Positions 1 to 5,437 of a stretch of 5,437 nucleotides of DNA are shown here, piece by piece (position 1 is the first letter of the stretch; the number at the start of each line of letters is the position of its first letter). The position numbers and the translations under genes were made by a program. This DNA comes from CALARM01 sp964431735 (GTDB lineage: Bacteria > Vulcanimicrobiota > SpSt-956 > JAKJGF01), in the NCBI GenBank assembly GCA_964431735.1, contig CAYSLJ010000273.1, positions 1-5,437 of the forward strand, given 5' to 3'. Below the pieces are notes generated by a model. It was not told the origin of the DNA. It did no database searches and saw only the letters and a program-made list of their open reading frames with translations.

Positions 1-372
1 ATATAATATCATGCCTGTAATAAAAGCCCAGCTATATTTCCTTCTTGCAAGGAGGCCAAAACCGGCAAAAACACAGGCCACAAAAAGATCAAAACCAAGA
101 GCGACAAATTTTGCAATACCTCCGAAGTTACCGGCAATTGCATCTACCAGCTGTGTTATTCCGAGTCCTATAACGAAATTCAGATTACCTCCTGCCATCA
201 TAATAACAGTATTTATCAGAGAAAGAGCTGCAATCCAAAAAAACCAGTCCGCTCCCCCCTTAAACTGTCTTTCCAGATTTGCCTTTTCCCCCATAAGTTT
301 CTGATTTGTAAGGAACTGCTCCTTATCAGCAGTAGAGGTTTCTTCATTATTAAACAATCTGTTCTCTTCCAT
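1..372 (-). CDS. multi-pass membrane protein, C-terminus cut off by the window edge
   Basis: This partial gene stays open for 124 codons, from an ATG at 372 down to base 1, with no stop. The first 40 or so residues are polar and charged, with a MEENRLFNNEE start and a likely soluble helix to about residue 38. A hydrophobic core follows: one segment at about 41-60 (DWFFWIAALSLINTVIMM), a Gly-rich amphipathic stretch at 61-85 (GGNLNFVIGLGITQLVDAIA), a second segment at about 87-108, then a positive RRK turn at 110-112 and the start of a third segment at 113-124. The positive turn suggests a cytoplasmic loop. I recognise the sequence style as a widespread family of uncharacterised small membrane proteins, but I know no function. 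It lies 24 bases downstream of the zinc-ribbon gene on the same strand, so the two are very likely co-transcribed. An in-frame ATG at 381 is an alternative start, disfavoured because the ribosome binding site abuts it. Confidence 0.8.
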   Translation of the reverse strand, partial: MEENRLFNNEETSTADKEQFLTNQKLMGEKANLERQFKGGADWFFWIAALSLINTVIMMAGGNLNFVIGLGITQLVDAIAGNFGGIAKFVALGFDLFVACVFAGFGLLARRKYSWAFITGMILY

Positions 373-381
373 ATAAAACAT

Positions 382-388
382 CCTCTCT
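382..388 (-). promoter_or_regulatory. ribosome binding site deciding the start at 372
   Basis: On the minus strand this reads AGAGAGG. It ends 9 bases before the ATG at 372 and directly touches the in-frame ATG at 381. The spacing therefore favours 372 as the true start. The site lies in the short gap after the stop of the upstream gene at 397, as expected for a second gene in an operon. Confidence 0.6.
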
Positions 389-396
389 TTAAAATT

Positions 397-1158
397 TTAT
401 TTATATATTTCACCTGGCACATGACGATCCATTATATCCAGGTGTGTTTCCACTTCCTGTTCAACAAAAAGAGCCTGATCCGGTTCATTTAGTCCTGAAA
501 GCAATGTAACCTTTCTATTATCTCCTTTTAAAATAGCATTTACACTGTATGTCCTTGTAATACCATTTTTCCCCCTACTGATATGTTCCTGACAGTAAAG
601 CTGTTCTAATTGAGCAGAATTTATATTATGCACAGCCGGCCAGGGTAAAGGTCCGTGAGAAATAGACAGCTCATAATCATTTACATCTATAAAGGTTTTA
701 TTCAAAAAACCTGCCATTGTAGAATAAGTAAGACCTATTCCGACTGCAACATGAAGGACAGGAAATAATAACATAACAGTATATGAAAATGGATCCTTTG
801 AGTAAACAGTCAGGGCAAAGTAATACCAGGTTATAAGAGAAACATCCCAGAAAATACAAAAAAAAGCCATAAATATACAAGAATAATTAAACCATTTTCT
901 GGTAATTCTGAGTTGCCTTCCCAGTTGTTCCACAGTTATACTGGCAGGCATGGGAACCTTCATTCGTATTTTTCCGTCTGTTCTGGGACGTTCGCCTGAC
1001 TCGTCCTGTTGCTCCTCATCTGCAAAAACTCTCCCGCGAAAATTGGGATGATCTCTGAAATTTATTACAGCACAACAGCTGCCGCATCGCCCTATAGCCG
1101 TATAAGGATCTATATCGTAATCAGGAAGCTGTATACCGCAGTTTTTACAGTAATACAT
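397..1158 (-). CDS. zinc-ribbon membrane protein with probable PH-like C-terminal domain
   Basis: This complete gene encodes 253 residues. The N-terminus carries a zinc-ribbon pattern, CKNC (C4, C7) and CGSCC (C25, C28, with an extra C29), likely binding one structural zinc in the cytoplasm. A charged, probably flexible linker covers about 40-88 and includes an acidic DEEQQDES stretch. Two long hydrophobic segments at about 90-118 and 126-151 would form a membrane hairpin, placing both ends in the cytoplasm. The tail at 154-243 alternates short beta-like strands and contains HGPLPWP (168-174), NSAQLEQLYCQE and VTLLSGL, then ends in a helix. This resembles the PH-like tails of uncharacterised bacterial membrane proteins; the fold is an inference. 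GGAGG at 1168-1172 lies 9 bases upstream of the ATG. It is the first gene of a leftward unit with the membrane protein at 372-1, so the two may form one membrane complex. The actual function is unknown to me. Confidence 0.85.
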   Translation of the reverse strand: MYYCKNCGIQLPDYDIDPYTAIGRCGSCCAVINFRDHPNFRGRVFADEEQQDESGERPRTDGKIRMKVPMPASITVEQLGRQLRITRKWFNYSCIFMAFFCIFWDVSLITWYYFALTVYSKDPFSYTVMLLFPVLHVAVGIGLTYSTMAGFLNKTFIDVNDYELSISHGPLPWPAVHNINSAQLEQLYCQEHISRGKNGITRTYSVNAILKGDNRKVTLLSGLNEPDQALFVEQEVETHLDIMDRHVPGEIYK

Positions 1159-1259
1159 TCATGAATACCTCCATAAAATGCGAATAATTTATTATCACGA
1201 CAAAACAAAAAATATAAAGATTTCTTTAAAATATAATTTCATCAGTCAAACGTTTCAGT

Positions 1260-1265
1260 TATAAT
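1260..1265 (+). promoter_or_regulatory. candidate -10 box for the CHAT gene
   Basis: A perfect TATAAT lies here on the plus strand. The bases 17 upstream (TTTCAT at 1237-1242) match the -35 consensus poorly, and there is no extended -10 TG. If used, it would give a leader of about 200 bases that includes the repeat hairpin at 1353-1425. Such boxes arise easily by chance in AT-rich DNA, so confidence is low. Confidence 0.2.
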
Positions 1266-1317
1266 GTTAACCATATGAATATATAAACCGTCTAATAATT
1301 TGTTAATATTAATTATT

Positions 1318-1337
1318 ATAGTTAGTTTCATAACTAT
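1318..1337. promoter_or_regulatory. 7-bp inverted repeat, possible operator
   Basis: The arms ATAGTTA (1318-1324) and TAACTAT (1331-1337) are perfect reverse complements around a 6-base spacer, GTTTCA. The left arm overlaps a minus-strand TATAAT at 1320-1315, so a protein bound here could control the leftward unit, the rightward unit, or both. An inverted repeat this size has a fair chance of arising randomly in AT-rich sequence. Confidence 0.25.
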
Positions 1338-1353
1338 CCATAAATAACAACAT

Positions 1354-1383
1354 CGTAATGCGTAAAGCGTAATGGGTGATGCG
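1354..1383 (-). repeat. diverged copy (R1) of the dispersed heptamer repeat
   Basis: Read on the plus strand this is four 7-base steps of the form GTRAYGC, with some decay (for example GTAAAGC and GTAATGG). It matches the reverse complement of the copy at 5370-5399 at 24 of 30 positions by hand alignment; four of the six differences are transitions. It is the left half of an inverted pair with R2 (1395-1425). Confidence 0.75.
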
Positions 1384-1394
1384 TATGGATTAAA

Positions 1395-1425
1395 CCCGTG
1401 ACGTGTTACGCTTTACGCGTCATGA
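1395..1425 (+). repeat. copy (R2) of the dispersed heptamer repeat
   Basis: It has the same orientation as the copy at 5370-5400 and matches it at 26 of 31 positions by hand alignment. The heptamer steps are partly decayed. It sits as the right half of the inverted pair with R1, just ahead of the CHAT gene. Confidence 0.75.
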
Positions 1426-1479
1426 ATACTTAAATTCTAATAAGTTATGAAATACACTATATAAGGAAGGTGTTACTTT

Positions 1480-4400
1480 ATGGAAAAATATCCTATATGG
1501 CCTCTGTTTCTGAGTATAATAATAGTCTTATTACTGAGTTGCAATATTGTTCAGAGTTATTCTAAAAATGAAGAAAGCAATTCCATAAGTCAGGTCACTG
1601 CTGTTGCAGGCCAGCCAGACAGAGAGGAAACATTAATTACTGCCCTGGAGAATAAAAAAACGAAAGAAGAAAGAAAAAAAATACTCGAAGAAAACAGAGA
1701 AATTGTTACACCTTCACTTGTTATTGTGTTGCTTAATAAAGCCCGTGCTTCTGTTGACTACATGACTATGTCTACCAGAAAATCTCAGGATCTGGGCAAA
1801 ATAGCCGTTGAAGTTGCCGAATTTACAGGGGATAAAATCAGTATGGCAAAAGCTCTGAAATACAATGCGTCTTTTGAGGTATTGGAAAAAAAAGACACTT
1901 ACCCGCCATCTCTGCAGAAAGCACTTGAACTGTTTATAGAAGCAGGCGACAGAAAAGGTGAGGCCTGCTGTTATTACCAGCAGGCAAAAATTTTCTACTT
2001 TACTTCAAATGAAACAGAAAAAGCTTCAGCTTTTCTGGATAAATCCATGAAAATATTTGAAGAAAGAGGCGATGATTTATCTCTCGGTGATTGTTATCAA
2101 TTAAAAGGTCAGGTTTATAAGTCCCTGGGCGATAAAGACAGAGCCATAGATAATGTGAAAGAAGCCATTACACTGTATGAGAAAAAAGGAGATATTATAA
2201 ATATACTTTCTTCCTATCAGGAAATGATTTATACCTGTATGTCCAGAGGTTTTTTAGAAGAAGCAGAACATTACCTTGAAATAAAGAAAAAATTAATAGA
2301 CGGATTAAAACCTGAAGAACTCATAGATTATTCCGGTAAAGATGAGGCATATAGATTCCGGGATAGTGAATTTAAAAGCAAAGAAAAATTGCTTGTTGAT
2401 TATTATATGACTCTGGGACAATTATACTCTACTATGGGAAAATATGAAGAAGCCATCAGAAGTAACAAAAAAGCCATAGAAACAGGGAGTAAAATGGACA
2501 TGAGAAGCTTTTCGGAAATGTATGCTCTATGGAATTTAGGTGGACTTTACGGATCACTCGGCCAGAAAGACATGGCTTTAAAATATTATCTTGAAGCTGT
2601 AAATAAAAAAAACAGGGATGATGAAATAAATCTTATTGCTGCAAACTATATGCTTCTTGGCCATTTTTATTTAAAAGACATGAATGAACCTGATGAAGCC
2701 ATGAAATACTATGAAATTGCCTTAAAAGAATCGGAAAAGATAGAAATGAACGTATTCAGAGATCAATACAAAGCACTCTGTATAAGATTTATTGGTCAGG
2801 TATTTATGGAGAAGGGAGATTTTGAGAGAGCCATAGAAAAATCACAGGAATCTCTGAAGATTTTCGAAGAACTTCATAAAGATTTCGGCCATAATGAAAG
2901 TTATCTCGTATGGAATTATGACTTACTGGGGAAAGCTTATCAGAAAAAAGGAGATGGAGAAAAAGCCCTTTTATATATGAATAAAGCCCTGGAACTTGCA
3001 AAAGAGAGCCATATTCAGGGGAATATTTGCAGTGCTTATAAATATATGGGAGATTTTTATTTTGATAGAGAGAATTTTTCTATGGCTCTCGGTAACTATC
3101 TTGAAGCACTGAAAGTGGCGGAAGAAATCCGTTCTTCCTACCTGCTCTGGGAATATTATTTTACTGCAGGCAAAACCTACGAAAAACTCGGAAATCTGAA
3201 AGAAGCTTATAATGCCTATAATAATTCCATTAATATAATAGAAAATATGAGACAGGAATTTAAAATAGAAGAATTAAAGAGAGATTTTATGCAGGATAAA
3301 ATAAAGGTCTACGAACATATGATAGATATTCTCATAAAAATGAAAAAAGAAGAAGAAGCCTTTAATTACAATGAAAGATGCAGATCCAGAGCTTTTCTGG
3401 ATATACTTGCAAATCAAAAAATAGATATCCGTCATGGAGTAAATACGGCACTGGTACAAAAAGAAGAAGAGTTAACGAACAGAATTCAATTCCTTTCCAG
3501 CGACATAAGACAGGAAAAAGGAAAACCGGTCATTTCACAGAGAAGTGCTTTTATAGAGGAAAGAGACAATACGTTAAAGAAACTGAAAATTGAATACAGA
3601 CAGGTTCTGGAAGAGATAAAAATGGAAAATCCCGAATATATGTCTCTTATAACTATTAATCCCTGTACACTTGAAGAAATAAAATCTTTTCTGGATAAAG
3701 ATACAGTAATAATCGAGTATTTCGTCGGAGAAAATAAAAGTTACTGCTGGATTACGGATAATAACAGATTTAACACCGTAATTATAGATCATAAGCAACA
3801 TGATATAGAAAACCTCGTAAGAAAATACCGTGAAGTTGCCTGTGATAACATGACTCCTGAGAAACTGAAAAATAACGAATGGAAGGATATTTCAAAGAAA
3901 CTCTACAATATGCTCTTTAAAGACGGAGAAAAATATATGGTAAATAAAAAAAGAATCCTTATTTCTCCTCATAAAATTCTTCACTATATTCCATTTCAGG
4001 TAATGTCTGACGATAAAGGTATTATGCTTGTAGAAAAATACGATATATCCTATCTGCCATCGGCAAGTCTATTGAAATACTGCCAGAAAAAAAATACCCT
4101 GAAAAAAGAAAAACTTCTTGCCTTTAACCTGGGTAATTTTAAAGCAGACGACCTTCCCTCCCTTCCCGGTACGGAAGCGGAAGTTCAATCCATAAGTCAA
4201 TATTTTCCTCTAAAGGAAGTCTATTCAGGGAAAGACATGGCTGCAGAAATGTTATATAAAAAAGGAGGAAATTTTGATATACTTCACCTGGCAACACACG
4301 GTATTCTGGACACAAACTCTCCTCTCTTCTCTTCACTTGTTTTTTCTGACAGACGATTGAATGTATATGAAATATTTGATCTCAATCTTAAAGCCTATCT

Positions 4401-4683
4401 TGTAACTCTGAGTGGGTGTAAAACAGGACTTTCCGAAGATGCCAGCGGAGATGAACTTGTCGGACTATCCAGAGCTTTCATATATGCAGGAACTCCTACA
4501 ATATGTTCAAGCCTCTGGGATGTATCAGACAGGGCCACTTCTGAACTGATGAAAAGCTTTTATTTTCATCTCAGAGACAAAAATAAAACAGAAGCTTTAA
4601 AGCTTGCCCAGTTAGATATAATGAAAAAATACCATCACCCCTTTTTCTGGGCTCCCTTTGTTTTAACAGGTGACTGGCGATAA
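1480..4683 (+). CDS. exported TPR-CHAT caspase-like protease, probable lipoprotein
   Basis: This protein has 1067 residues. Residues 9-20 form a hydrophobic signal core ending in LLLSC, so Cys21 could be lipidated; an ordinary signal peptide or an uncleaved anchor remains possible because the n-region has one Lys and one Glu. Residues about 158-591 hold around ten TPRs (for example YYMTLGQLYSTMGKYEEAI from 308 and LLGKAYQKKGDGEKALLYM around 482-500). The standard TPR-to-CHAT linker follows at 592-650 (EELKRDFMQDKIKVYEHMID, then NERCRSRAFLDIL), then a coiled coil at about 655-720. The CHAT domain spans about 725-1067: LISPHKILHYIPFQ (827-840), LHLATHG with the catalytic His940, LSGCKTG with the catalytic Cys980, then GDELVGLSRAFIYAGTP and a canonical HHPFFWAPFVLTGDWR end. 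CHAT domains are clan CD cysteine proteases; here both catalytic residues are present, so activity is plausible. TPRs would bind a partner or substrate. The target is unknown. No frameshift is seen. AGGAAGG lies 9 bases before the ATG. Confidence 0.95.
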   Translation: MEKYPIWPLFLSIIIVLLLSCNIVQSYSKNEESNSISQVTAVAGQPDREETLITALENKKTKEERKKILEENREIVTPSLVIVLLNKARASVDYMTMSTRKSQDLGKIAVEVAEFTGDKISMAKALKYNASFEVLEKKDTYPPSLQKALELFIEAGDRKGEACCYYQQAKIFYFTSNETEKASAFLDKSMKIFEERGDDLSLGDCYQLKGQVYKSLGDKDRAIDNVKEAITLYEKKGDIINILSSYQEMIYTCMSRGFLEEAEHYLEIKKKLIDGLKPEELIDYSGKDEAYRFRDSEFKSKEKLLVDYYMTLGQLYSTMGKYEEAIRSNKKAIETGSKMDMRSFSEMYALWNLGGLYGSLGQKDMALKYYLEAVNKKNRDDEINLIAANYMLLGHFYLKDMNEPDEAMKYYEIALKESEKIEMNVFRDQYKALCIRFIGQVFMEKGDFERAIEKSQESLKIFEELHKDFGHNESYLVWNYDLLGKAYQKKGDGEKALLYMNKALELAKESHIQGNICSAYKYMGDFYFDRENFSMALGNYLEALKVAEEIRSSYLLWEYYFTAGKTYEKLGNLKEAYNAYNNSINIIENMRQEFKIEELKRDFMQDKIKVYEHMIDILIKMKKEEEAFNYNERCRSRAFLDILANQKIDIRHGVNTALVQKEEELTNRIQFLSSDIRQEKGKPVISQRSAFIEERDNTLKKLKIEYRQVLEEIKMENPEYMSLITINPCTLEEIKSFLDKDTVIIEYFVGENKSYCWITDNNRFNTVIIDHKQHDIENLVRKYREVACDNMTPEKLKNNEWKDISKKLYNMLFKDGEKYMVNKKRILISPHKILHYIPFQVMSDDKGIMLVEKYDISYLPSASLLKYCQKKNTLKKEKLLAFNLGNFKADDLPSLPGTEAEVQSISQYFPLKEVYSGKDMAAEMLYKKGGNFDILHLATHGILDTNSPLFSSLVFSDRRLNVYEIFDLNLKAYLVTLSGCKTGLSEDASGDELVGLSRAFIYAGTPTICSSLWDVSDRATSELMKSFYFHLRDKNKTEALKLAQLDIMKKYHHPFFWAPFVLTGDWR

Positions 4684-4697
4684 TTGAGTCACTATAA

Positions 4698-4753
4698 ATT
4701 TTTCTGATTATGAGAAGGAATATCATTATATACTGAAGAATAATCAGAGAAAT
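4698..4753 (+). promoter_or_regulatory. intercistronic hairpin between the protease and the small exported protein
   Basis: ATTTTTCTGATTAT (4698-4711) pairs with ATAATCAGAGAAAT (4740-4753) over 14 bp, with one T-G wobble and a perfect inner 9 bp, around a 28-base loop. No clean T-run follows (the next bases are ATTTATTATAA), so it is not a standard terminator. It ends 9 bases before the ribosome binding site of the next gene. It could protect or process the mRNA, partly attenuate readthrough, or bind a regulator as DNA. Confidence 0.5.
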
Positions 4754-4762
4754 ATTTATTAT

Positions 4763-4770
4763 AAGGAGGA
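4763..4770 (+). promoter_or_regulatory. strong ribosome binding site deciding the start at 4779
   Basis: AAGGAGGA lies 8 bases before the ATG at 4779 and only 3 bases before an out-of-frame ATG at 4774. The 4774 frame stops after seven codons at TAG 4795-4797. Spacing therefore supports 4779 as the start, and the choice gives a sensible signal peptide. Confidence 0.75.
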
Positions 4771-4778
4771 ATAATGAA

Positions 4779-5243
4779 ATGTCACAAAAAACCATAGTAG
4801 CCCTTTTTGTATTAATAATCAGTTCTTTTATCTTAACAGCTTCCATAGGATATTCTGCTGAACCCTATCTCGGAACAGATCCTGTCATATCAGTTGTAGA
4901 CAGTTATTTTCAGGCAGTAGGCACAAAAGATTTCCATACAGCCTATTATCTCAGAACAGAATGCTGGAGAAATTGGACTTCCTTAAAAGCTTTTACCGAC
5001 AGCTGGAATAATAATGTAACAACCAGATTGGTAGACAGAAGTGCCTGCTGGAACGGTGAATGTAAAGCTGTAGTAAAAATCAGAATATATACAGAAGATA
5101 ATCACTGTAGCTGGTGCCAGCAAACTGCACCCAGATACTATTCAGGCAAAGTATATCTCGTATATGAAAAATGTAGAAGAGCCTGGAAAATAGACGCCAT
5201 AGCAATTGATGAAGAGATAAACGGAATTAATTTCGGAAAATAA
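4779..5243 (+). CDS. small exported six-cysteine protein, probable NTF2-like fold
   Basis: This protein has 154 residues. The start MSQKTIVALFVLIISSFILT followed by ASIGYSA-EP is a typical signal peptide with likely cleavage after Ala27, leaving about 127 residues. The mature part has an N-terminal helix (VISVVDSYFQAVGTKDF), a second helical stretch (SLKAFTDSWNNN, 68-79), and beta-rich strands (KAVVKIRIYTED, SGKVYLVYEK, AWKIDAIAI). That helix-then-strands order, with an xAYxL stretch after the first helix, suggests the NTF2-like/cystatin-like fold; this is inferred from pattern, not from a recognised family. All six cysteines (62, 90, 95, 110, 113, 132) fall in the mature part, including HCSWC, an even number that would suit three disulfides outside the cytoplasm; HCSWC could also bind metal or be redox-active. 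It lies 95 bases after the protease gene on the same strand and ends before a terminator, so it is probably the second gene of that unit. Its function is not known. Confidence 0.85.
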   Translation: MSQKTIVALFVLIISSFILTASIGYSAEPYLGTDPVISVVDSYFQAVGTKDFHTAYYLRTECWRNWTSLKAFTDSWNNNVTTRLVDRSACWNGECKAVVKIRIYTEDNHCSWCQQTAPRYYSGKVYLVYEKCRRAWKIDAIAIDEEINGINFGK

Positions 5244-5266
5244 TTTTTACAAAATAACTGGACATT

Positions 5267-5306
5267 AAAAAGCTTAGGTTTTTTCACTTAAGCTTTTTAT
5301 TTTTTA
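5267..5306 (+). terminator. intrinsic terminator closing the protease unit
   Basis: AAAAAGCTTA (5267-5276) and TAAGCTTTTT (5289-5298) form a perfect 10-bp stem around a 12-base loop. T-rich sequence follows through about 5306. The A-run in the 5' arm would act as a T-run for transcription on the other strand, so it may work in both directions. It begins 24 bases after the stop codon at 5243. The stem has few G-C pairs, so strength is uncertain. Confidence 0.75.
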
Positions 5307-5369
5307 TTTACTGACCTTAGGACTTTAAGAAAAATAACTCCGGCAAATTGTTGGAACAATAAGTACCCT

Positions 5370-5400
5370 CGCGTCACGCGTTACGCGTTACGCGTCACGA
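5370..5400 (+). repeat. best-preserved copy (R3) of the dispersed heptamer repeat
   Basis: After an initial C, four exact heptamers of the form GCGTYAC run in tandem from 5371 to 5398; the first and fourth have C at the variable place, the second and third have T. The block contains three ACGCGT palindromes spaced 7 bases apart and is sharply GC-richer than its surroundings. No inverted partner is visible up to the window end at 5437. Dispersed intergenic repeats of this look occur in other bacterial genomes by my recollection, but I cannot assign a named family. Confidence 0.8.
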
Positions 5401-5437
5401 TATAAATTATAACTATGATGTAATTATTTTCAGACAG

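Larger units (their letters stand above)
1353..1425. repeat. long imperfect hairpin formed by inverted repeat copies R1 and R2
   Basis: The core GCGTAAAGCGTAA (1360-1372) is perfectly complementary to TTACGCTTTACGC (1406-1418), giving 13 bp. Outside it, 1353-1359 pairs with 1419-1425, including G-T wobbles and one mismatch. Inside, pairing continues weakly (GGGT at 1374-1377 can also meet ACCC at 1394-1397). It lies 55 bases before the CHAT start codon. No T-run follows the 3' arm, so it does not look like an intrinsic terminator of plus-strand transcription. The paired arrangement resembles the mosaic pairs formed by REP elements in other bacteria; that comparison is about form only. Confidence 0.75.
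1159..1479. other. divergent intergenic region between the two transcription units
   Basis: These 321 bases separate two start codons that face away from each other, so promoters for both units should lie here. The first 190 or so bases are very AT-rich. They contain a perfect TATAAT on the plus strand at 1260-1265, a second at 1232-1237, and TATAAT on the minus strand at 1320-1315, but none has a convincing -35 box. A 7-bp inverted repeat lies at 1318-1337 and a GC-richer repeat hairpin at 1353-1425. A ribosome binding site for the CHAT gene (AGGAAGG, 1464-1470) is 9 bases before its ATG. I see no open frame with a ribosome binding site and no tRNA-like or riboswitch-like core. Confidence 0.7.

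Noticed and set aside
11..304. Plus-strand open frame opposite the left membrane protein
   Set aside because: It has no ribosome binding site and its protein is low in family-like features, whereas the opposite strand encodes an uninterrupted membrane protein with a good start.
1354..1425. CRISPR array, because of regularly repeated units
   Set aside because: The period is 7 bases with no unique spacers, and the pair is inverted rather than direct. No cas gene is present, so the TPR-CHAT protein here should not be taken as a type III-E CRISPR component.
1674..4094. Four runs of eight A within the protease gene (1674-1681, 1886-1893, 2605-2612, 4087-4094) as slippage or phase-variation sites
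   Set aside because: The gene is AT-rich and lysine-rich, so AAA-AAA runs are expected, and the reading frame is intact throughout. No alternative product of note is reached.
4774..4797. ATG at 4774 opening a seven-codon frame that overlaps the start at 4779
   Set aside because: The ribosome binding site is only 3 bases before it, too close, while spacing to 4779 is ideal. A translated micro-frame cannot be excluded but has no support.
1480..5243. Bacterial gasdermin-type or other toxin operon beside the CHAT protease
   Set aside because: The neighbour is only 154 residues, has a cleavable signal peptide and six cysteines, and shows no C-terminal inhibitory segment or membrane-pore pattern.
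5347..5360. Small inverted repeat ATTGTT-GG-AACAAT after the terminator
   Set aside because: Six-base arms with a short spacer are common by chance in this base composition, and no gene start follows within the window.

Overview
This is an AT-rich bacterial window (by eye roughly 35-38% G+C). It uses the standard genetic code, and every gene start has a good Shine-Dalgarno sequence 8-9 bases upstream. The proteins lean on Lys, Glu, Ile and Asn. None of the genes is a taxonomic marker. The TPR-CHAT architecture, the unnamed membrane-protein families and the dispersed GC-rich heptamer repeats fit an environmental, probably uncultured, diderm-like bacterium, but the phylum cannot be fixed from this sequence.

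Layout. The left part (1-1158) is a leftward two-gene unit. The first gene (397-1158) encodes a zinc-ribbon protein with a two-helix membrane hairpin and a probable PH-like cytoplasmic tail. After a short gap comes a multi-pass membrane protein (372 down to 1) that runs off the window edge. A 321-base divergent intergenic region (1159-1479) holds a small inverted repeat, a consensus-like -10 box and a long imperfect hairpin built from two inverted copies of a heptamer repeat. The right part is a rightward two-gene unit. Its first gene (1480-4683) encodes a 1067-residue protein with an export signal, about ten TPRs and a C-terminal CHAT caspase-like protease domain whose His-Cys dyad is intact. 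After a 95-base gap with a strong 14-bp hairpin comes a small exported protein (4779-5243) with six cysteines and a probable NTF2-like fold. A bidirectional-looking intrinsic terminator closes the unit at about 5267-5306, and a third copy of the heptamer repeat lies at 5370-5400.

How the parts may work together. The main point of interest is the rightward pair. It joins a CHAT protease that appears to sit in the cell envelope, rather than in the cytoplasm as for the best-known CHAT proteases, with a small secreted cysteine-rich protein that could be its partner or substrate. The TPR array would recognise the ligand or partner and the CHAT domain would cleave. This link is inferred from order, direction and shared export signals; nothing in the sequence proves it. 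No CRISPR array, transposase, RNA gene or phage gene was seen.
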